Assembly: GCA_024516035.1 (NCBI GenBank)
Contig: CM044956.1
Location: forward strand, 7,231,567-7,295,566
Direction: 5' to 3'
DNA length: 64,000 nt
From: Bactericera cockerelli
Taxonomy: Eukaryota > Arthropoda > Insecta > Hemiptera > Triozidae
In this document: positions 1 to 11,115 of the stretch, in pieces
Layout: every line of letters starts with the position of its first letter
How positions within the stretch are numbered: position 1 is the stretch's first letter
Translations under genes and position numbers: made by a program
Notes under the pieces: generated by a model
The model's input: the letters and a program-made list of their open reading frames with translations, nothing else
What the model was told of the DNA's origin: nothing
Databases searched by the model: none

Positions 1-175
1 TGGTGGTGCCTAATCTCGTCACCCAGGCTGCTTTGGGATCCAGAATAACTCCGTCGTCGATGAGAGACTGGATGAAGAGGCCGATATTGGGCGCCTGGAT
101 TTGGAGCGAGGAATTGACGGAGTTGAGTTTCTTTCTCTTCCTGTTCACGCGGCTGCCTCTCCAGTCCGTGTGGCA
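1..175 (-). CDS. Gene A exon 7 (partial, runs off the window)
   Basis: Acceptor ctccccag precedes TGC at 175. The frame is open to position 1 in phase 0, matching the phase-0 end of exon 6. It encodes CHTDWRGSRVNRKRKKLNS followed by a hydrophobic IGLFIQSLI stretch. No clear donor is seen inside the window. Linkage to exon 6 rests on phase only, so it could belong to another gene. Confidence 0.5.
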
Positions 176-3100
176 CTGGGGAGAAACAAGTGGCATTTCT
201 TTATTATTATTATTTAACACTTTATTGGTTAACTACATGATACATTCAACAAACATGAAAAAAAGAACACAAATGAATATGTAGTGAACCAAGGGGCGAG
301 GTTAAAGCCTGTGGTTTTCTCTTCTACCGAACACCGAAAAGCTTTCTAGTCTTTGAGGGCATTTGTCAACTTGTCACACTTCTTAATCAACTACCTAATT
401 TCAAGGCGAAATTCATAGACAAAATCGATAACTGAAGTACAAGTTCTGATGTACTGTCTAATGTATTTAAAAAAGAGCAATAAAAATACAGTCTTTTATG
501 TCATTGCTTAGCATCGGTTTTCCCTATCTTAGACTGTACGCAATCCGAGACTTAGCGCCACAGACGTATTACAAAAACGTGTATTAATACCGCCCTTCGG
601 AAATATTTAACATCCAAACAGCCCCTAATACCCTAAACGATCAATTATTTTGAATCAATATTGCATTAATCAAGAAATTAATATTGATGGGGCAGTATCT
701 ATGCTTTAGTAGTCACTGTGGCCGAGTGATTTAACGCGCTAGGCATTGAACGCATGGTGACCTGGGTTCGATCCCAGCGGAGTACGATTTTTTCTGCTCT
801 ATACTTGGGTGTTCGAGGTCCATCCATACCTCGTGAGGAAAAATGAGTAGTTGCTTCAATGTTATTTGTTATTAGGTTCATATTAGAAATCCAAAGTAAT
901 GTTAGGTATATGTAATTTTATATAAAATTTAAAGAATCCTACTTTTATATAAAATTACATATATGCTTTAATGTTAGTAGCGACCAGTGGCGGAATTATA
1001 GGCAAAAATAAGATAGTGGGATATTAAAGATATGGAAAAGTCCTATAATTCTACGCTATCCACTAAAATTGTGATATAATAACACAAAGAAACACATTAT
1101 CAATATCTACGCTTTAAAATGAAATGAAATTGAGTCCAACTGACTGAAACATTGCTGCACAACGCTTTGCAACATGCTTCACGTTCAAAATTCGAGACAA
1201 TATGTTTCTTAACAAAAGTTTGCACTCAGTGACATCCCGGCTTCATTCTTCTGAACTTACCTTGATTTGTACTTCCTGAATGTCGATATTCTTGGCCGAG
1301 AGATAGCGCGCATTGTTTCTGGAAGCTCTGCTGAGACCTGCGGAGTAAATTGAAATCATCATGAAGAGAAGAAGCTTGAGTAGAGGAAGTCCTCGAGACC
1401 GGTTCCAGTTTCAGAACTCATTTTTAAAAAAATCGGAGCAAAAAAAACATTATTATTTTACAAAAACAAACACAATATTGCCGTTTTCTAATATTAGATA
1501 TTCATTGGAAGTAATTAATCAATAATAATATCGTCTTATTTATACTGCCCGATAAGGACTTATTATTAGTAAGCCCAAGACATATTATTATGTGGTAAAA
1601 ATCCCAAATGGGAGGATAACTCCTCATGTCCCGGCTGGGTTTCGAACCCACGACCTCTGGAACCTCTGGATTCACAGAGTGCCGCCTTGACCACTGAGCT
1701 ACCGGGATAGTTTTTTTTATGTATTTATTTACACTTTATTAGGTAATAGGACATATACAATAAAAATAATTACAAATGAACATACAATATACAATATAAC
1801 AGAAGAAAAAAATAAAGAAAAAATAAATAAATATATACATAGTAATTATATGTCCTAACTAAAGGGCGGGGTTATTGCCTTAGGCAATCTCTTCCACCCA
1901 ACCCTTTTTTTCTTACTGGTATCAGTAGCGGGGCTGGCAGGGGCACTACTTCTCCTAGCCGACACCAGGGCGTGCAGAGTCCTCACGTCCTGGCCCGTCA
2001 GCTCACACCGCTTGTAGTTGCAGTACCCGAAGCTTTCCACCAGGATCTGAAAGAGAGAAAGCGCCACCACTTGGGTTACTACTAATAATAATAATTTACT
2101 ACTGTGTCGTTTCAATCAAATAAAATGTGTGTGTCATTGCATTATTAAATAACAATTTTAGAGGGTAGCGCAGAATTATAGGACTTTTCGTTTCTTAATA
2201 ATAATGACACTCTTTGGCGGAACCACCAGGCGAGTTGAATGCTCAAAGCATTTTCTACCACCTAACCCTCAGAGTCTTATTATTATGTGCTCACAAACTC
2301 AAACTAATGACGCTCTGGTACTTTGGACTTATAATTAGTGAGGCGCTACAATGGAAATCGGGGCGAGCAAATGGCCTTTTGGTGGCGATCTGGTTCAAAC
2401 TAGGTTCTACCGACAGGTATGAATGGCCGCTATCTAGGGTTAGTGTTAGGGCCTTTCGTCACCTACTAGGGCCGAATTAGGGCCATATAAGGGCCTTTTT
2501 GGAAAATCATAAATTTGGCTCCAGCTCGATATTTTTCTGTCTTGATTTTTTTTTTCTTCAATAAATTGTAGTTTACCGTGTAGCCGACTTAAGTAGTTTG
2601 ATCGATAAGGCGGTGGACTTGTAACCTGGAGGTCGGTGGTTCGAGTCCCAAGTTCGGTAAAAATTTAGAGTTTGATTGATTAGGGCATCAAGGAAGTGAT
2701 AAGCATAAATATGATAACTTTTTTTGGGTCTATCTTGAAGTCCTCTTTTTGATGGATGAAATTTATGAAGAGATAAACAATAGCCCAACGTAGTGAAAGT
2801 CTGGTTTATCTAGGATGAAATCCTGTTTTTGTGTATGACCATTGAAAAATGATGTTAAACTCTAAATCCTCTTTTACAATTCGGTTCTTTGTTTTAAAAT
2901 TAATAAAAACTACAAGGTTTCACTTACATCTACAATGGTGCTAAATTTGTTTGTACATAAACACAAAGTTGATTGGTCTTCAGTAAAAGAAAAGTAGCTA
3001 GGATTGCCATATCTGGGCACACCTTTCTTGTTGTATTTGATGTCTATGAGCATTCCCCAAGTTATTTGGTTTTCATGCTCAAGCTGAATATCCTGGAAAG

Positions 3101-5343
3101 AAAAGTATATTCAAGTATGGTTGGGATCTCACTATTATTGTGGTGTTTAAAAAATTGTGGTTAACATTATGATTCCTTTATGGTGAAGCACAAAGGTTAC
3201 TGTGTGTGGAAGCCTAGTTGTATTGTAATCTACATTGCTCAGAAATGAAATACTTTCAGTATATGTGATTTGTCTCTTTCTTTGTTGTTGAAATTTTAGG
3301 ATAGTGAATAAGGAATAGCTCTAGCTCAGAGCTAGTCCTTATAAATCTGAAAGCATGGTTTACTATTTGCTTACTACAACAAGAAATTAGTGTTACATTA
3401 TTCTAAAATATGAACATATAAATATGAGTTTCAATATAAATTCTAGATACTTACTGCACTTAGTTGTAGTTTTTCCTTCATTTTTCTGAGAACATTTGAT
3501 TTGAACTGGACTTCTGTGGGTTTCAATTTGCTGGGGTCTTTTGGGTCTAGAAGCTCTATTGCTTTCCAAACTTTCTTTTTGTGAAAGATCACATCTGTGA
3601 TAAGAGGGAAATAGAAATTATTTTTAGAATGTTTCAAATCAGATGTTAGTGTGTTAACAGGTAGGAAAGTATGTTCAAAAAAAGAACCCCTAGCCCTATA
3701 GTTTAAAGCATTACAAAAGATTGAGAAGTATGTAGTTTAATAAGGACTTATTAAATTTTTCAAAACTTCTTTATTATGGATCAAAGCTACTCCTTTGGAT
3801 TTCAGAACAAAAAGTGATTCCTTCTTTTGAATACGGCCCAATTTTAAGGTATAACACATCTATTGAAGGTTGTATATTTGATCCATACCACTGACATGTG
3901 GTAGAGTTCCAAGCATATTAAATTAATTCAGTTTTGTAACTTATTTTCACTGGCAGCACTAACATTGAAGTATGTAAAAATAAGACACAGTAAAATAGAA
4001 GTGAATGTTTTTTTAATTATGCTAATTAGGTCACACAGGAAATTTATAAATGAAAAAAAAAAGACATACACTATGATTTGGTGTTATCAATCTTACCTTG
4101 AAAGCCCAAGTTCTGTAGATATGTTGTGCAAGCAATAGGTGTGATTTTGCATTTCTGGAAGAAAAAAAATTAACTGGTTAAATCTAATAACCATAAAAAT
4201 AGAATACTTTATTAAATATCAATATAGTGTCACAATAAACCCCATTGTGTATGCTTCAGGAGTTTTGACTTCTAGCATAAAGTCTGCAAAATTATGATTA
4301 AGAAGTATAACAAATTTAATTTATTCTTAAGTGTCAATTTTATCAAAGAATATTGTTTTTCTGTTTCCTATAACTCCCCAAAAAATATGAACTTACTCTT
4401 AAAAATTCTTCCAAAACTGTGATAAAGTTCACTTTGTTAGCTTCTAATCTGTTGACAATGATAACTTTCTGAATTTGGGCAGATGTCACAATGGCGGGAA
4501 AACAGTCATCCCGGGTATCGAGAAGGTTCTTCAGCTCTTTCACAGTAAACAGTTGACAGGCTCTCATTATTTTATTGTAAGATTCCTCACTAATTTCTTT
4601 AGGAGGACCTGAAAAAATTACGAGTTAGAAATTAGGAAAATGTAAGCAGACAATATATTTTTTAAAAATACGGAATAGGTGATTGAGAAGAAAAAAAAAA
4701 TGTTTTAATTGAAAAACATATAAATATGAGTAATAGGTGAAAGAAAATGTTGCAAATAAAAAAATGTAAGCAGACAATAGATTTTTTAAAAACAGGGTAT
4801 AGGTAATTGAGAAGAAAAAAATGTTCAATTTAAAAAATGAGTAAAAGGTGATGCTTGTTCAAAGAAATGGACTTGTGGCAGCTTCAAAGAACCCATGAAA
4901 AATAATATTATTTAAATAAACTTCATCATTAATATGACATTGCTATTTTAGTGGATTTTAATTGGCTGCATCAACATCTTCTTATCTTGCAAGCTCTTCC
5001 CAGTGGCGTAACTAGACCTACAATTCTGGGGGGTTCTGAGGACAGAATTTTATTTATTTTGCAAGGGTTTCTTGGAAATTTTGGTGGGGGTTTTGTCCCC
5101 TACCTATGACTCCCTACGCCACTGCCTCTTCCAACTAGGAAGATCTTTTGAACTTGGGCTTTTTCTTTGTAAGCCATTAAACCCTTGAGAAACTGCAGGG
5201 TAGTCTAGCTTGTTAGGGTTAGCCAGTCCGTTCTATGTTTATAGTCTGCTAATGAGACAATGGTCTTCTCCCTGTTCAACGTCCCCCAGCTAAAAATTTT
5301 GGTAACAAGATAATATATGCATTGAAGTCTTACCTGTCGTCAT
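1..5343 (-). CDS. Gene A: unidentified multi-exon protein, 5' part (exons 5334-5343, 4397-4608, 4097-4154, 3455-3594, 1917-2046, 1261-1337, 1-175)
   Basis: I reconstructed this gene from splice sites and codon phase; I do not recognise the product. It starts at ATG 5343 (M-T-T-G, then a gtaaga donor). Every resolved junction keeps frame: phases 1, 0, 1, 0, 1, 0. The protein begins with a mixed acidic/basic helical stretch (KIMRACQLFTVKELKNLL), then a K-rich segment (exon 4), a C-rich segment with GYCNYKRCELTG (exon 5), then RASRNNARYLSAKNIDIQ (exon 6). The seventh exon has basic NRKRKKLNS and is cut by the window edge. Introns hold SINE and LINE-tail insertions; a LINE tail starts immediately downstream of the exon 5 donor. 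No signal peptide or membrane span is seen in the visible part. Exon structure is well supported; function is unknown. Confidence 0.7.
200..345 (-). repeat. LINE-tail-like repeat (ggggcgagg variant)
   Basis: An A/T-rich segment reading ttattattatttaacactttattgg and ending in aaccaaggggcgaggtt with a pyrimidine-rich end. A close copy lies at about 43455-43610. It resembles the more common gggcggggttattgcc tail family seen throughout the window, so it is probably a non-LTR retrotransposon 3' end. Confidence 0.5.
403..595. mobile_element. Degenerate Harbinger-like MITE with internal insertion
   Basis: The left end reads ggcgaaattcatagac and the right end gtattaataccgccc. Both are diverged versions of the terminal inverted repeats of the intact 129-bp copies at 6488 and 50291. 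The interior keeps the tcttagactgtacgcaatcc and cttagcgccacaga motifs but carries extra sequence. Confidence 0.5.
711..1110 (+). repeat. tRNA-derived SINE, family D
   Basis: The head is tRNA-like: gtggccgagtgatttaacgc (A-box region) and gggttcgatccc (B box). The body has cctcgtgaggaaaaatgagtag and ends in an AT-rich stretch with aataacacaaagaaa. Other copies are at 46874-47170 and 52507-52765 (plus), and 22285, 23930, 24745 and 25240 (minus). This is a SINE, not a functional tRNA gene. Confidence 0.7.
1261..1337 (-). CDS. Gene A exon 6
   Basis: 77 nt. Acceptor ctccgcag and donor gtaagt. The frame is set by the single base left by exon 5 (A plus GT gives Ser). It encodes LSRASRNNARYLSAKNIDIQ and ends in phase 0. 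Only this frame is compatible with both neighbours. Confidence 0.7.
1540..1712 (-). repeat. tRNA-derived SINE, family A
   Basis: On the minus strand: cccggtagctcagtggtcaag (A box) and gggttcgaaaccc (B box), then the tail motif ataataatatgtcttggg and a phrase ending in tgcccgat...gcagtata. The same family occurs at 26730, 31368 and 29325 (tail), and on the plus strand at 39862, 42706 and 63133. Confidence 0.7.
1725..1912 (-). repeat. LINE 3' tail (gggcggggttattgcc family)
   Basis: A long A-rich run follows tttatttacactttattagg, ending in cctaactaaagggcggggtt and cttccacccaaccc. It abuts the donor of gene A exon 5. About ten copies in both orientations, always with the same end, indicate a non-LTR retrotransposon tail. 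Confidence 0.55.
1917..2046 (-). CDS. Gene A exon 5
   Basis: 130 nt. Acceptor ctctttcag before ATC, and donor gtaaga after GATACCA. The other two frames have stops, so only ILVESFGYCNYKRCELTG... is possible. It starts in phase 0, matching exon 4, and leaves one base. The 3' part is Ser/Ala/Pro-rich (ARRSSAPASPATD). Confidence 0.75.
2195..2300 (-). repeat. SINE family C fragment
   Basis: Contains the recurrent actctttggcggaaccacc, gctcaaagcattttctacca and cctaaccctcagagtctta phrases found in full copies at 27755, 35335 and 60780. Its tRNA-like head is missing. Confidence 0.5.
2583..2725 (+). repeat. tRNA-derived SINE, family B
   Basis: Head: agtttgatcgataaggcggt, ggacttgtaacctggaggtc and the B box ggttcgagtccc. 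The tail ends in agtgataagcataaatatga. Diverged from the near-identical copies at 28358, 30396 and 48743. Confidence 0.65.
3455..3594 (-). CDS. Gene A exon 4
   Basis: 140 nt. Acceptor cttatcacag and donor gtaagtat. It encodes a Lys-rich segment including KKKVWKAIELLDPKDPSKLK. It begins with two bases that complete the codon left by exon 3 (G plus AT gives Asp) and ends in phase 0. Confidence 0.75.
4097..4154 (-). CDS. Gene A exon 3
   Basis: 58 nt. Acceptor ttctggaag-type pyrimidine tract ending in ccag and donor gtaaga. It encodes KCKITPIACTTYLQNLGFQ plus one base. Phase 0 in, phase 1 out. Confidence 0.7.
4397..4608 (-). CDS. Gene A exon 2
   Basis: 212 nt. Acceptor ttttttcag and donor gtaagt. 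It completes the Gly codon begun in exon 1 and encodes PPKEISEESYNKIMRACQLF followed by an amphipathic, probably helical segment with two KxIIxNRLEANKV-type turns. Phase 1 in, phase 0 out. Confidence 0.75.
5001..5124. mobile_element. hAT-type MITE
   Basis: The ends are inverted: CAGTGGCGTA at 5001-5010 and TACGCCACTG at 5115-5124. Flanks gctcttcc and cctcttcc match in 7 of 8 bases, as expected for the 8-bp target duplication of hAT elements. No coding capacity. It lies in the first intron of gene A. Confidence 0.75.
5334..5343 (-). CDS. Gene A exon 1 (start codon)
   Basis: ATG at 5343 reads M-T-T and one base before a gtaagact donor. The tiny coding exon is supported by the exact phase match to exon 2 (G plus GT gives Gly). 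The upstream 5' UTR is A-rich; no TATA box is obvious. Confidence 0.6.
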
Positions 5344-5987
5344 TTTCAAGCTGTTTTGAGCCTTTTTCTTTTAGTAATGAAATGAGAAAACTGGGAGATT
5401 GTTAGACATGAACTAGGTTACTGTATACTTCCACCAAGGTAAAATTAAAGTTTTTAGAACGAAATAGCCCTGAAATCAAAACATTAATGGTTTCGCATTG
5501 AATATAAGGGAAAACCCATTTTTGAGAAACTAGGAATAAAGGTAACTAGCCGGAGAAACAGGAAAAACTTCTGAAAAATCAGATCATAATTTCAGAAAAT
5601 TTTCCGTTTATTTTTTAAAAGTTCAAAATGTAAACATCTTGAGTTTTATTTTCATAAAATGATTTCACCTTGGATTTCCGGATTTCATTCAAGACATTTT
5701 TTGGTGTTGCCAAATGTTTCATTGCGAAACGGGTCAAATGAGTCCCGTTCAAAAAATCGAAAGCTAAAAAAGTAGTTGTACCCTATACCTACATGATAAA
5801 TAATTATGTTTACCTAACTGTATAATATAAGGTACCCCCAGGTACTAATATTTCTGTATAAATAATTAATTGCCCTCCTGAATAATAATAGCTATCAAAT
5901 TTCATTCGTATTGATTTTTCAATTCAAAATCGAGTTAAAACAAGACCTCATAATATATTTATCTTTTGGTCAGTTAAGAAAAGACTG
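5344..5987. other. Upstream region of gene A, no gene seen
   Basis: AT-rich DNA with short open frames only. It would hold the 5' UTR and promoter of gene A. I see no clear TATA box, repeat or conserved motif. Confidence 0.4.
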
Positions 5988-6487
5988 CCCCTTAAACAAA
6001 AAGGTGTCTCTGATCTACTAACTCCGATATAGTAGTCTCGGAGATTGATACGAGAGAGTAAAAACAGCGTGCTCGGAAACATCTTTCTCTGGGAGTACTG
6101 CGGGAATGGATTGAAACTCTCCCGGAGAATGTTTAACCAACTTACTCGGAACCTATCTCGGATCTATGCCCGAGCTAATTCGGGACAAGATCCAAGCTCG
6201 TCCCGAGTACATGTTCTCGCAACGTTCTCCGAACGAGATCCGATACACTGTGGCAACACCGGAAATTGAAAGTAAAATTTGCAAAACATTTTCTAAATCG
6301 AGTGAATTCTGCAATTTGAATAAATTAATTAGTTTTCCTGAGATAATTAGTAAAACTCAAATACATAAAAGGTAAAGATATTTTATACAGTATTTTGAGA
6401 AACTACCGTCAATATTATGTGTAATCTCATTCCTAAGATAAAGTAATTTCGCATCAGTGACTTCTGCTCATCCAAATAAGTGATTTA

Positions 6488-6616
6488 GGGCGGAATTAAT
6501 AGACAACATCAATAACTTAAGTCGTTGGTAAGTGTCGATTTTCCCTATCTTACACAGTACGCAATCCATGACTTAGCGCCACAGAGGTATTACAAAAACG
6601 TCTATTAATTCCGCCC
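6488..6616. mobile_element. PIF/Harbinger-like MITE, 129 bp
   Basis: Inverted ends GGGCGGAATTAATAGAC and GTCTATTAATTCCGCCC are perfect over 17 bp. It is flanked by TTA on both sides (6485-6487, 6617-6619), the 3-bp target duplication of PIF/Harbinger elements. An equally long copy in opposite orientation is at 50291-50419. Confidence 0.8.
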
Positions 6617-7389
6617 TTAATAAAACTTGTTTTAAGTAATTTAAGTAATGGTCAATATGTCTGCAAACATAATATCTTTTTAAACTGGACCTAGCATTTA
6701 AAATAATTATGATCTATGGAGGAAATCCACATGATATTTTCCACCTGTTTACATGTATTGTGCATCCAATCCAACATTGCTTCAACCTGAAGAAACCTAT
6801 TCAAGCTGCCTCCCTCCTCAAATATATTGAACCTGACATGGGATAAGTGAAAGTGACTACAAATTGATGATTTAACAATATAATTATATCTAACAATTTC
6901 TGATAAAAGTCCAACAAGTTGACTCTTCTAAAGTTCCTACATCATAGTTTTAGGGTGTAACTAAAAAGAAATTTTTCTCTACTTTAAAAAGTTTACTGTT
7001 CTAAAGTGTACCAATTTCCATGCATTAATCATAAGTGAGTTTTACACTCCAATTAGTGGGGTAAGCAATATCTAAACAATATCTTACATTTTACATTGTT
7101 TTATAGTCAAACCAGGATATGTATGTGGAAATGCTGGAGATTAACCTGTTCCAGATATTCCACTTAATCAGAATCACACTCTTAACAGGTGTCTGACTGG
7201 GGGATTTTAAACAGGGAAAAGACCAGTGTTTTGCTAGACAACTATGAACAGAGAACTGACTAGCTAAAGGTTTTTTAATAGGTTCACATTATTGAAGATT
7301 TGACTATACTGTTCCATAATCAAAAGATCCTGTGTTCAATTCACAGTTTTTTTTTCTTTCAAACAGCAATTCTGTTCCCTTTAAAAATG

Positions 7390-8065
7390 AGGCATTCCTA
7401 GCCCTTATCAGGCTAAGTGAGGTTAATGTGGGTAGCTGGGACTATTCTCAGTAAATTCAGTATACAACCCCCATTTTTATTTTAAATAAATAAATCTGTT
7501 CTCCGAAAATGTGAGGCTGGTATATCTAGCCCTACTCAGGCTGAGTGAGGTGAATGTGGGTATCTGGTACTGTTCCCATTAAATTCAGAATGAAATTCCC
7601 ATCCTCACTATCTCAAATCAGGACAGGGGTTTTTCATGAACCAGCTATAACATAAAAAAAAAATATTGTAAGTTTAGAAGAAGTATTAAGTGTTGCAAAT
7701 TTAGACAGTTTTTTTTACTTGTAATAAGTACATTTTTTACTATAATGTGTTCATTAATTTTAATTTTTAAAACAGTAGCTTGCATTATTCAGGATTTGAC
7801 TACTCCCCGTAATCTAAAGATTTTGGTTCATTTTTGTTGTTGTGAAACAGATAATTCTCCTTCTTTAGAAAATATGAGGCTGACATGTGTATACACAGCC
7901 TTTATCAGGCTGGGTGAGGTTAATGTGGCTACCTGGTACTATTCCTAGTAAATTCAGAATAAAATGGCCCAACCCAGGCTCGGTGAGCTTAATGTGGGTA
8001 ACAGGTTTGTGAGTTTCCTGCAAATGAGGGTAAAACCTCGGTCATGATATGACTATGCAATTGAG
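7390..8065 (+). repeat. Cluster of diverged SINE-like units related to the 5S-like SINE
   Basis: Four degenerate units carry caggctgagtgaggttaatg followed by gggta-c-tggtac and attcccag-like words (near 7400, 7530, 7890 and 7970). The same body follows the 5S-like head at 11723 and occurs at 47866. The last unit continues with cctgcaaatgagggtaaaac and catgatatgac. Confidence 0.45.
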
Positions 8066-9307
8066 GTTAAACCCATTTAATCAAACAAAAAAAAAATCTG
8101 GAAGACTGTTCTTTTTTTTATGAATGCCATATTATAGTCAAAATTCTCTCTGGGTTCTATTTCCTAATTTCATCTTTAATAATCTCAACTTCTGTTCTGG
8201 TAGTCTTTGTCTTCGGGCAGCCTGCTGCTGGGCAGGAAGATGGCATTTCAGCACATCTCTCTCTTAATTACCTATATGTATAATAGATTTAGATTAATTA
8301 AGTCCACTTGGCTTAATTTATCTGCTGATTCTATGTATTATATTCTGTTTGTTTCATGTTTTTGTTTGTTACATATTTTTGCTTTTAATTCTTTTACCAT
8401 GAAAATGGAAAAATATAAAACTGAAAAACACAAATTGTCTTCTTATTTATTAATGTTAGCATTTCATCAACAGCTTTTCATCATTGTAGAACCAAATTGC
8501 CTTGAAATAGTATATTTTTCATCAAATCCAAATTAATTTTAAAAATTTCCTGTGAAATCACAATTTTCAAATTTTTCCGGGCAATGGCGGTGGTATGAAA
8601 TTCAATATGGAGCCCCTTAATTATTAATTAGGTATTCAATTTCCAAAACCTTGTAAAAATAAGCTTAATAAAATGCTCAGGGGGAGGAAATAGTAAGCTT
8701 ATAAAAGTGTTTCTAAAATGTTAAGCCTTGTCAAAATAAGCTTTATAAAATGTTTGAATCTTGTCAAAATAAGTGTTTTTAAAATCTTTTTAAACACTTT
8801 CTGTGCCGTCTGGGTAGTCTGCTGTGACTAAAGATAGAGATACTTTTAAGATGTGAACTTATGTGATACTTTTATTTTCATGTCAATTTTTTTTCTAATG
8901 TTTCTAAATTGATTGCATAAATATATTGATACCTTAGATTCCTTGGGTCAAATAAGCATGGATTATCTCTATCAACTAGGGGTCAGAAATGGACCCTAAC
9001 TGAGTTAGAACTGACTTAAACTCGAAAAATTAATATTAAAAATTGAATTCGTATCCAATGTCCTATACATATGTCCTAACTAAAGGGCGGGGTTATTGGT
9101 TATTGCCTATGGCAATCTCTTTATTCCAATTGTTTCTAGTCTCTTATTGGGATTTTTCATTCTTTAAGGTGTATTGTTCTTTTTTTTTGTTTTGTTCTTA
9201 ATTATTTTATTTTAAATTTCACAATAAAAAAAATGTTCTATTATAAAAATGTGTCGTATTATTTTTAGGTGGTTTTACAGCTAAAATTCCCAGGGTATTT
9301 AAAACGG

Positions 9308-9625
9308 TCTGTGGTCTAGAAGAGACAGTCCCCGAGAATGTTCTCGGAGACGGTTCCGAGAAGGCTCGGAGACAGTCCCCGAGAATGTTCTCGGAGACGG
9401 TTCCGAGAAGGCTCGGAGACGGTCCCCGAGAATGATCTCGGAGACAGTTCCCGAGACCGATCTTGGAGCAATCTCGAGCACCAGCAATCGACGCTACGGT
9501 GCGGACGTAGACTGTCCCGTAGCAGTCTCCGAACGGTCTCCTAGGTGTCTCCGATATCATTTTTTGGGATCCGAGACAGGACGATACAATCTCGTTCCTA
9601 GATCTCGGAGATGGTTCCGAGACTG
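9308..9625. repeat. Palindromic CTCGGAGA repeat block
   Basis: A 55-58 bp direct repeat (cagtccccgagaatgttctc ... aaggctcggaga) occurs twice and a half. It is built of short palindromes such as CCGAGAATGTTCTCGG. Long frames on both strands here are by-products of stop-poor repeats, not genes. Confidence 0.6.
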
Positions 9626-9794
9626 TTTTTTGTTTAAGGGGTGAACAGTGAACACCATCAATACGACGAAATAAAAAATATACGAAATAAAAAAGGCTCA
9701 CCAGCCCATTTGGGGCCGGTAGCATTCAGATTTGAATTTCAATGGTAGCGCAAAAAACCTCAATGGACATTACTTAGTTAAAACGATCTACCTA

Positions 9795-10456
9795 CAGGGT
9801 CCGCCAAATAAAGGAGCCACTCAAAATATCTAGAGAACGGATTAATTTTTTTAAAAATGCTGAAACACGTGTACAATTATAACCGTTATATAAGCACTGT
9901 AGTTTTTGGGAGGCGTTCTCCCGCGAAACGACCGTTTCGCTTGATTGAGGGGGAAACCTTCTCTAGTAGGTTTTGACTTTTTATCATTATCAGGGCCGCC
10001 CCCGGGGGAGGGGGTCAACTTTGGAATCTTAAATGGAACAGGTATTTGTAATACATTTCTGAAAAGTTGACATTAAAAGTATTTTAAGACAAGTTTGACA
10101 GTTTTAATCAAAACAGGGCCGGAGATATCGTACATTTCATTTTACAGGTTTCAGTAATTTTTATCAGAAATTAATTGTATTTTTGTAAAAAATGTAAAAC
10201 ACGTGTTTTTTCTATTTGAAAGAATTAAATTTTTGCGCCTACTTTTCAGAAATGTATTACAAATAGGGTGGTTCCATTTAAGATTTCAAAGTTGACCCCC
10301 CTGGGACCGCCCCTGGTAATGATGAAAAACCAAAACCTAGTAGAAAAGGTTTCCCCTCGATGTAATGGTACACGTCTTTTATCATTAAAAATAAAATGAA
10401 AAAATTAATCAGTTCTCTAGATATTTCGAGTGGCTCCTTTTTTTTGGCGGACCCTG
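9795..10456. mobile_element. Foldback MITE flanked by TA
   Basis: Ends CAGGGTCCGCCAAATAAAGG and the inverse ggcggaccctg, each flanked by TA. Inverted similarity continues far inward: tctagagaac, ggggaaacctt, gggggtcaactttg and tttctgaaaagt all recur in reverse. Nearly the whole 662 bp is one imperfect palindrome. A TA target points to Tc1/mariner mobilisation. Confidence 0.7.
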
Positions 10457-10899
10457 TACATTCTATAACATTATAGCTATAGTCTGTTGCTAACAAGCTA
10501 TACAAGTACATAATATGTAGGTCCTCACCCTAAAAAATACTCACTCACCCTAAAAAATCTACGATGTCGTTGTGTTGTACTGTAACGTGTGACAATAAAC
10601 CTAGGTGCCTTCAAAGGTATCTTACGAGAAATGGTTTATCCCTTTGAAGCATACCGGTTTCTGAGAGTAACCACCTTTTCTGCCGCGGTCCAGAGGTACA
10701 GGTATCGCAGGGTAGCATGGCGTATGAACCTCCCCTCTCGCGCCGAATTAAGTTAAAAATGAGGGGAAAAATGCGGCGGCTCTTAGGTTTGTAGATCAAA
10801 TATGAGATTATACAATAATCTAATTTGGGAATTTCTCTGTCTCGAACAAGGGGTCAATAAGAACTAGACTCTTCAAAAAGATGACAAGATAATTGTGTT

Positions 10900-11115
10900 G
10901 GTAACGTCTAACCTTTGGTATCTTTATTTTGAAATCATGACAATATTAAAACGATTATAGTATGATGCAATTTAAATAAGGTAGATTAACAAAAATTCAA
11001 TGTAAAATATAAACATATTATTGTTAGGGGTTCCAGACTGTCATTGTGTTAGGTAACGTCTAACCTTTGGTATCTTTATTTTGAAATCATAACAATATTA
11101 AAACAATTTTAAAAG
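10900..11115. repeat. Direct repeat of about 55 bp
   Basis: The phrase ggtaacgtctaacctttggt plus tatctttattttgaaatcat and acaatattaaaac occurs at about 10900-10958 and again at 11052-11108. The spacer is AT-rich. It may be two ends of an unrecognised element. Confidence 0.4.

Larger units (their letters stand above)
5988..9641. mobile_element. Possible large element bounded by CTCGGAGA-rich ends
   Basis: Inverted 15-bp ends CCCCTTAAACAAAAA (5988-6002) and TTTTTGTTTAAGGGG (9627-9641). Directly inside each end is a block of repeated, mostly palindromic CTCGGAGA / TCTCGG / CCGAGA words (6033-6256 and 9308-9625). The roughly 3 kb between holds no convincing gene but contains a Harbinger-like MITE and several SINE-like segments. 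No target duplication was found, so this may instead be two separate fragments of one family. Confidence 0.4.

Noticed and set aside
2583..2655. Functional tRNA gene
   Set aside because: The head matches family B SINEs present in a dozen copies with the same downstream body.
9219..9725. Long open frames on both strands over the CTCGGAGA block
   Set aside because: The sequence is a stop-poor palindromic repeat; several frames are open at once and none has ordinary composition.
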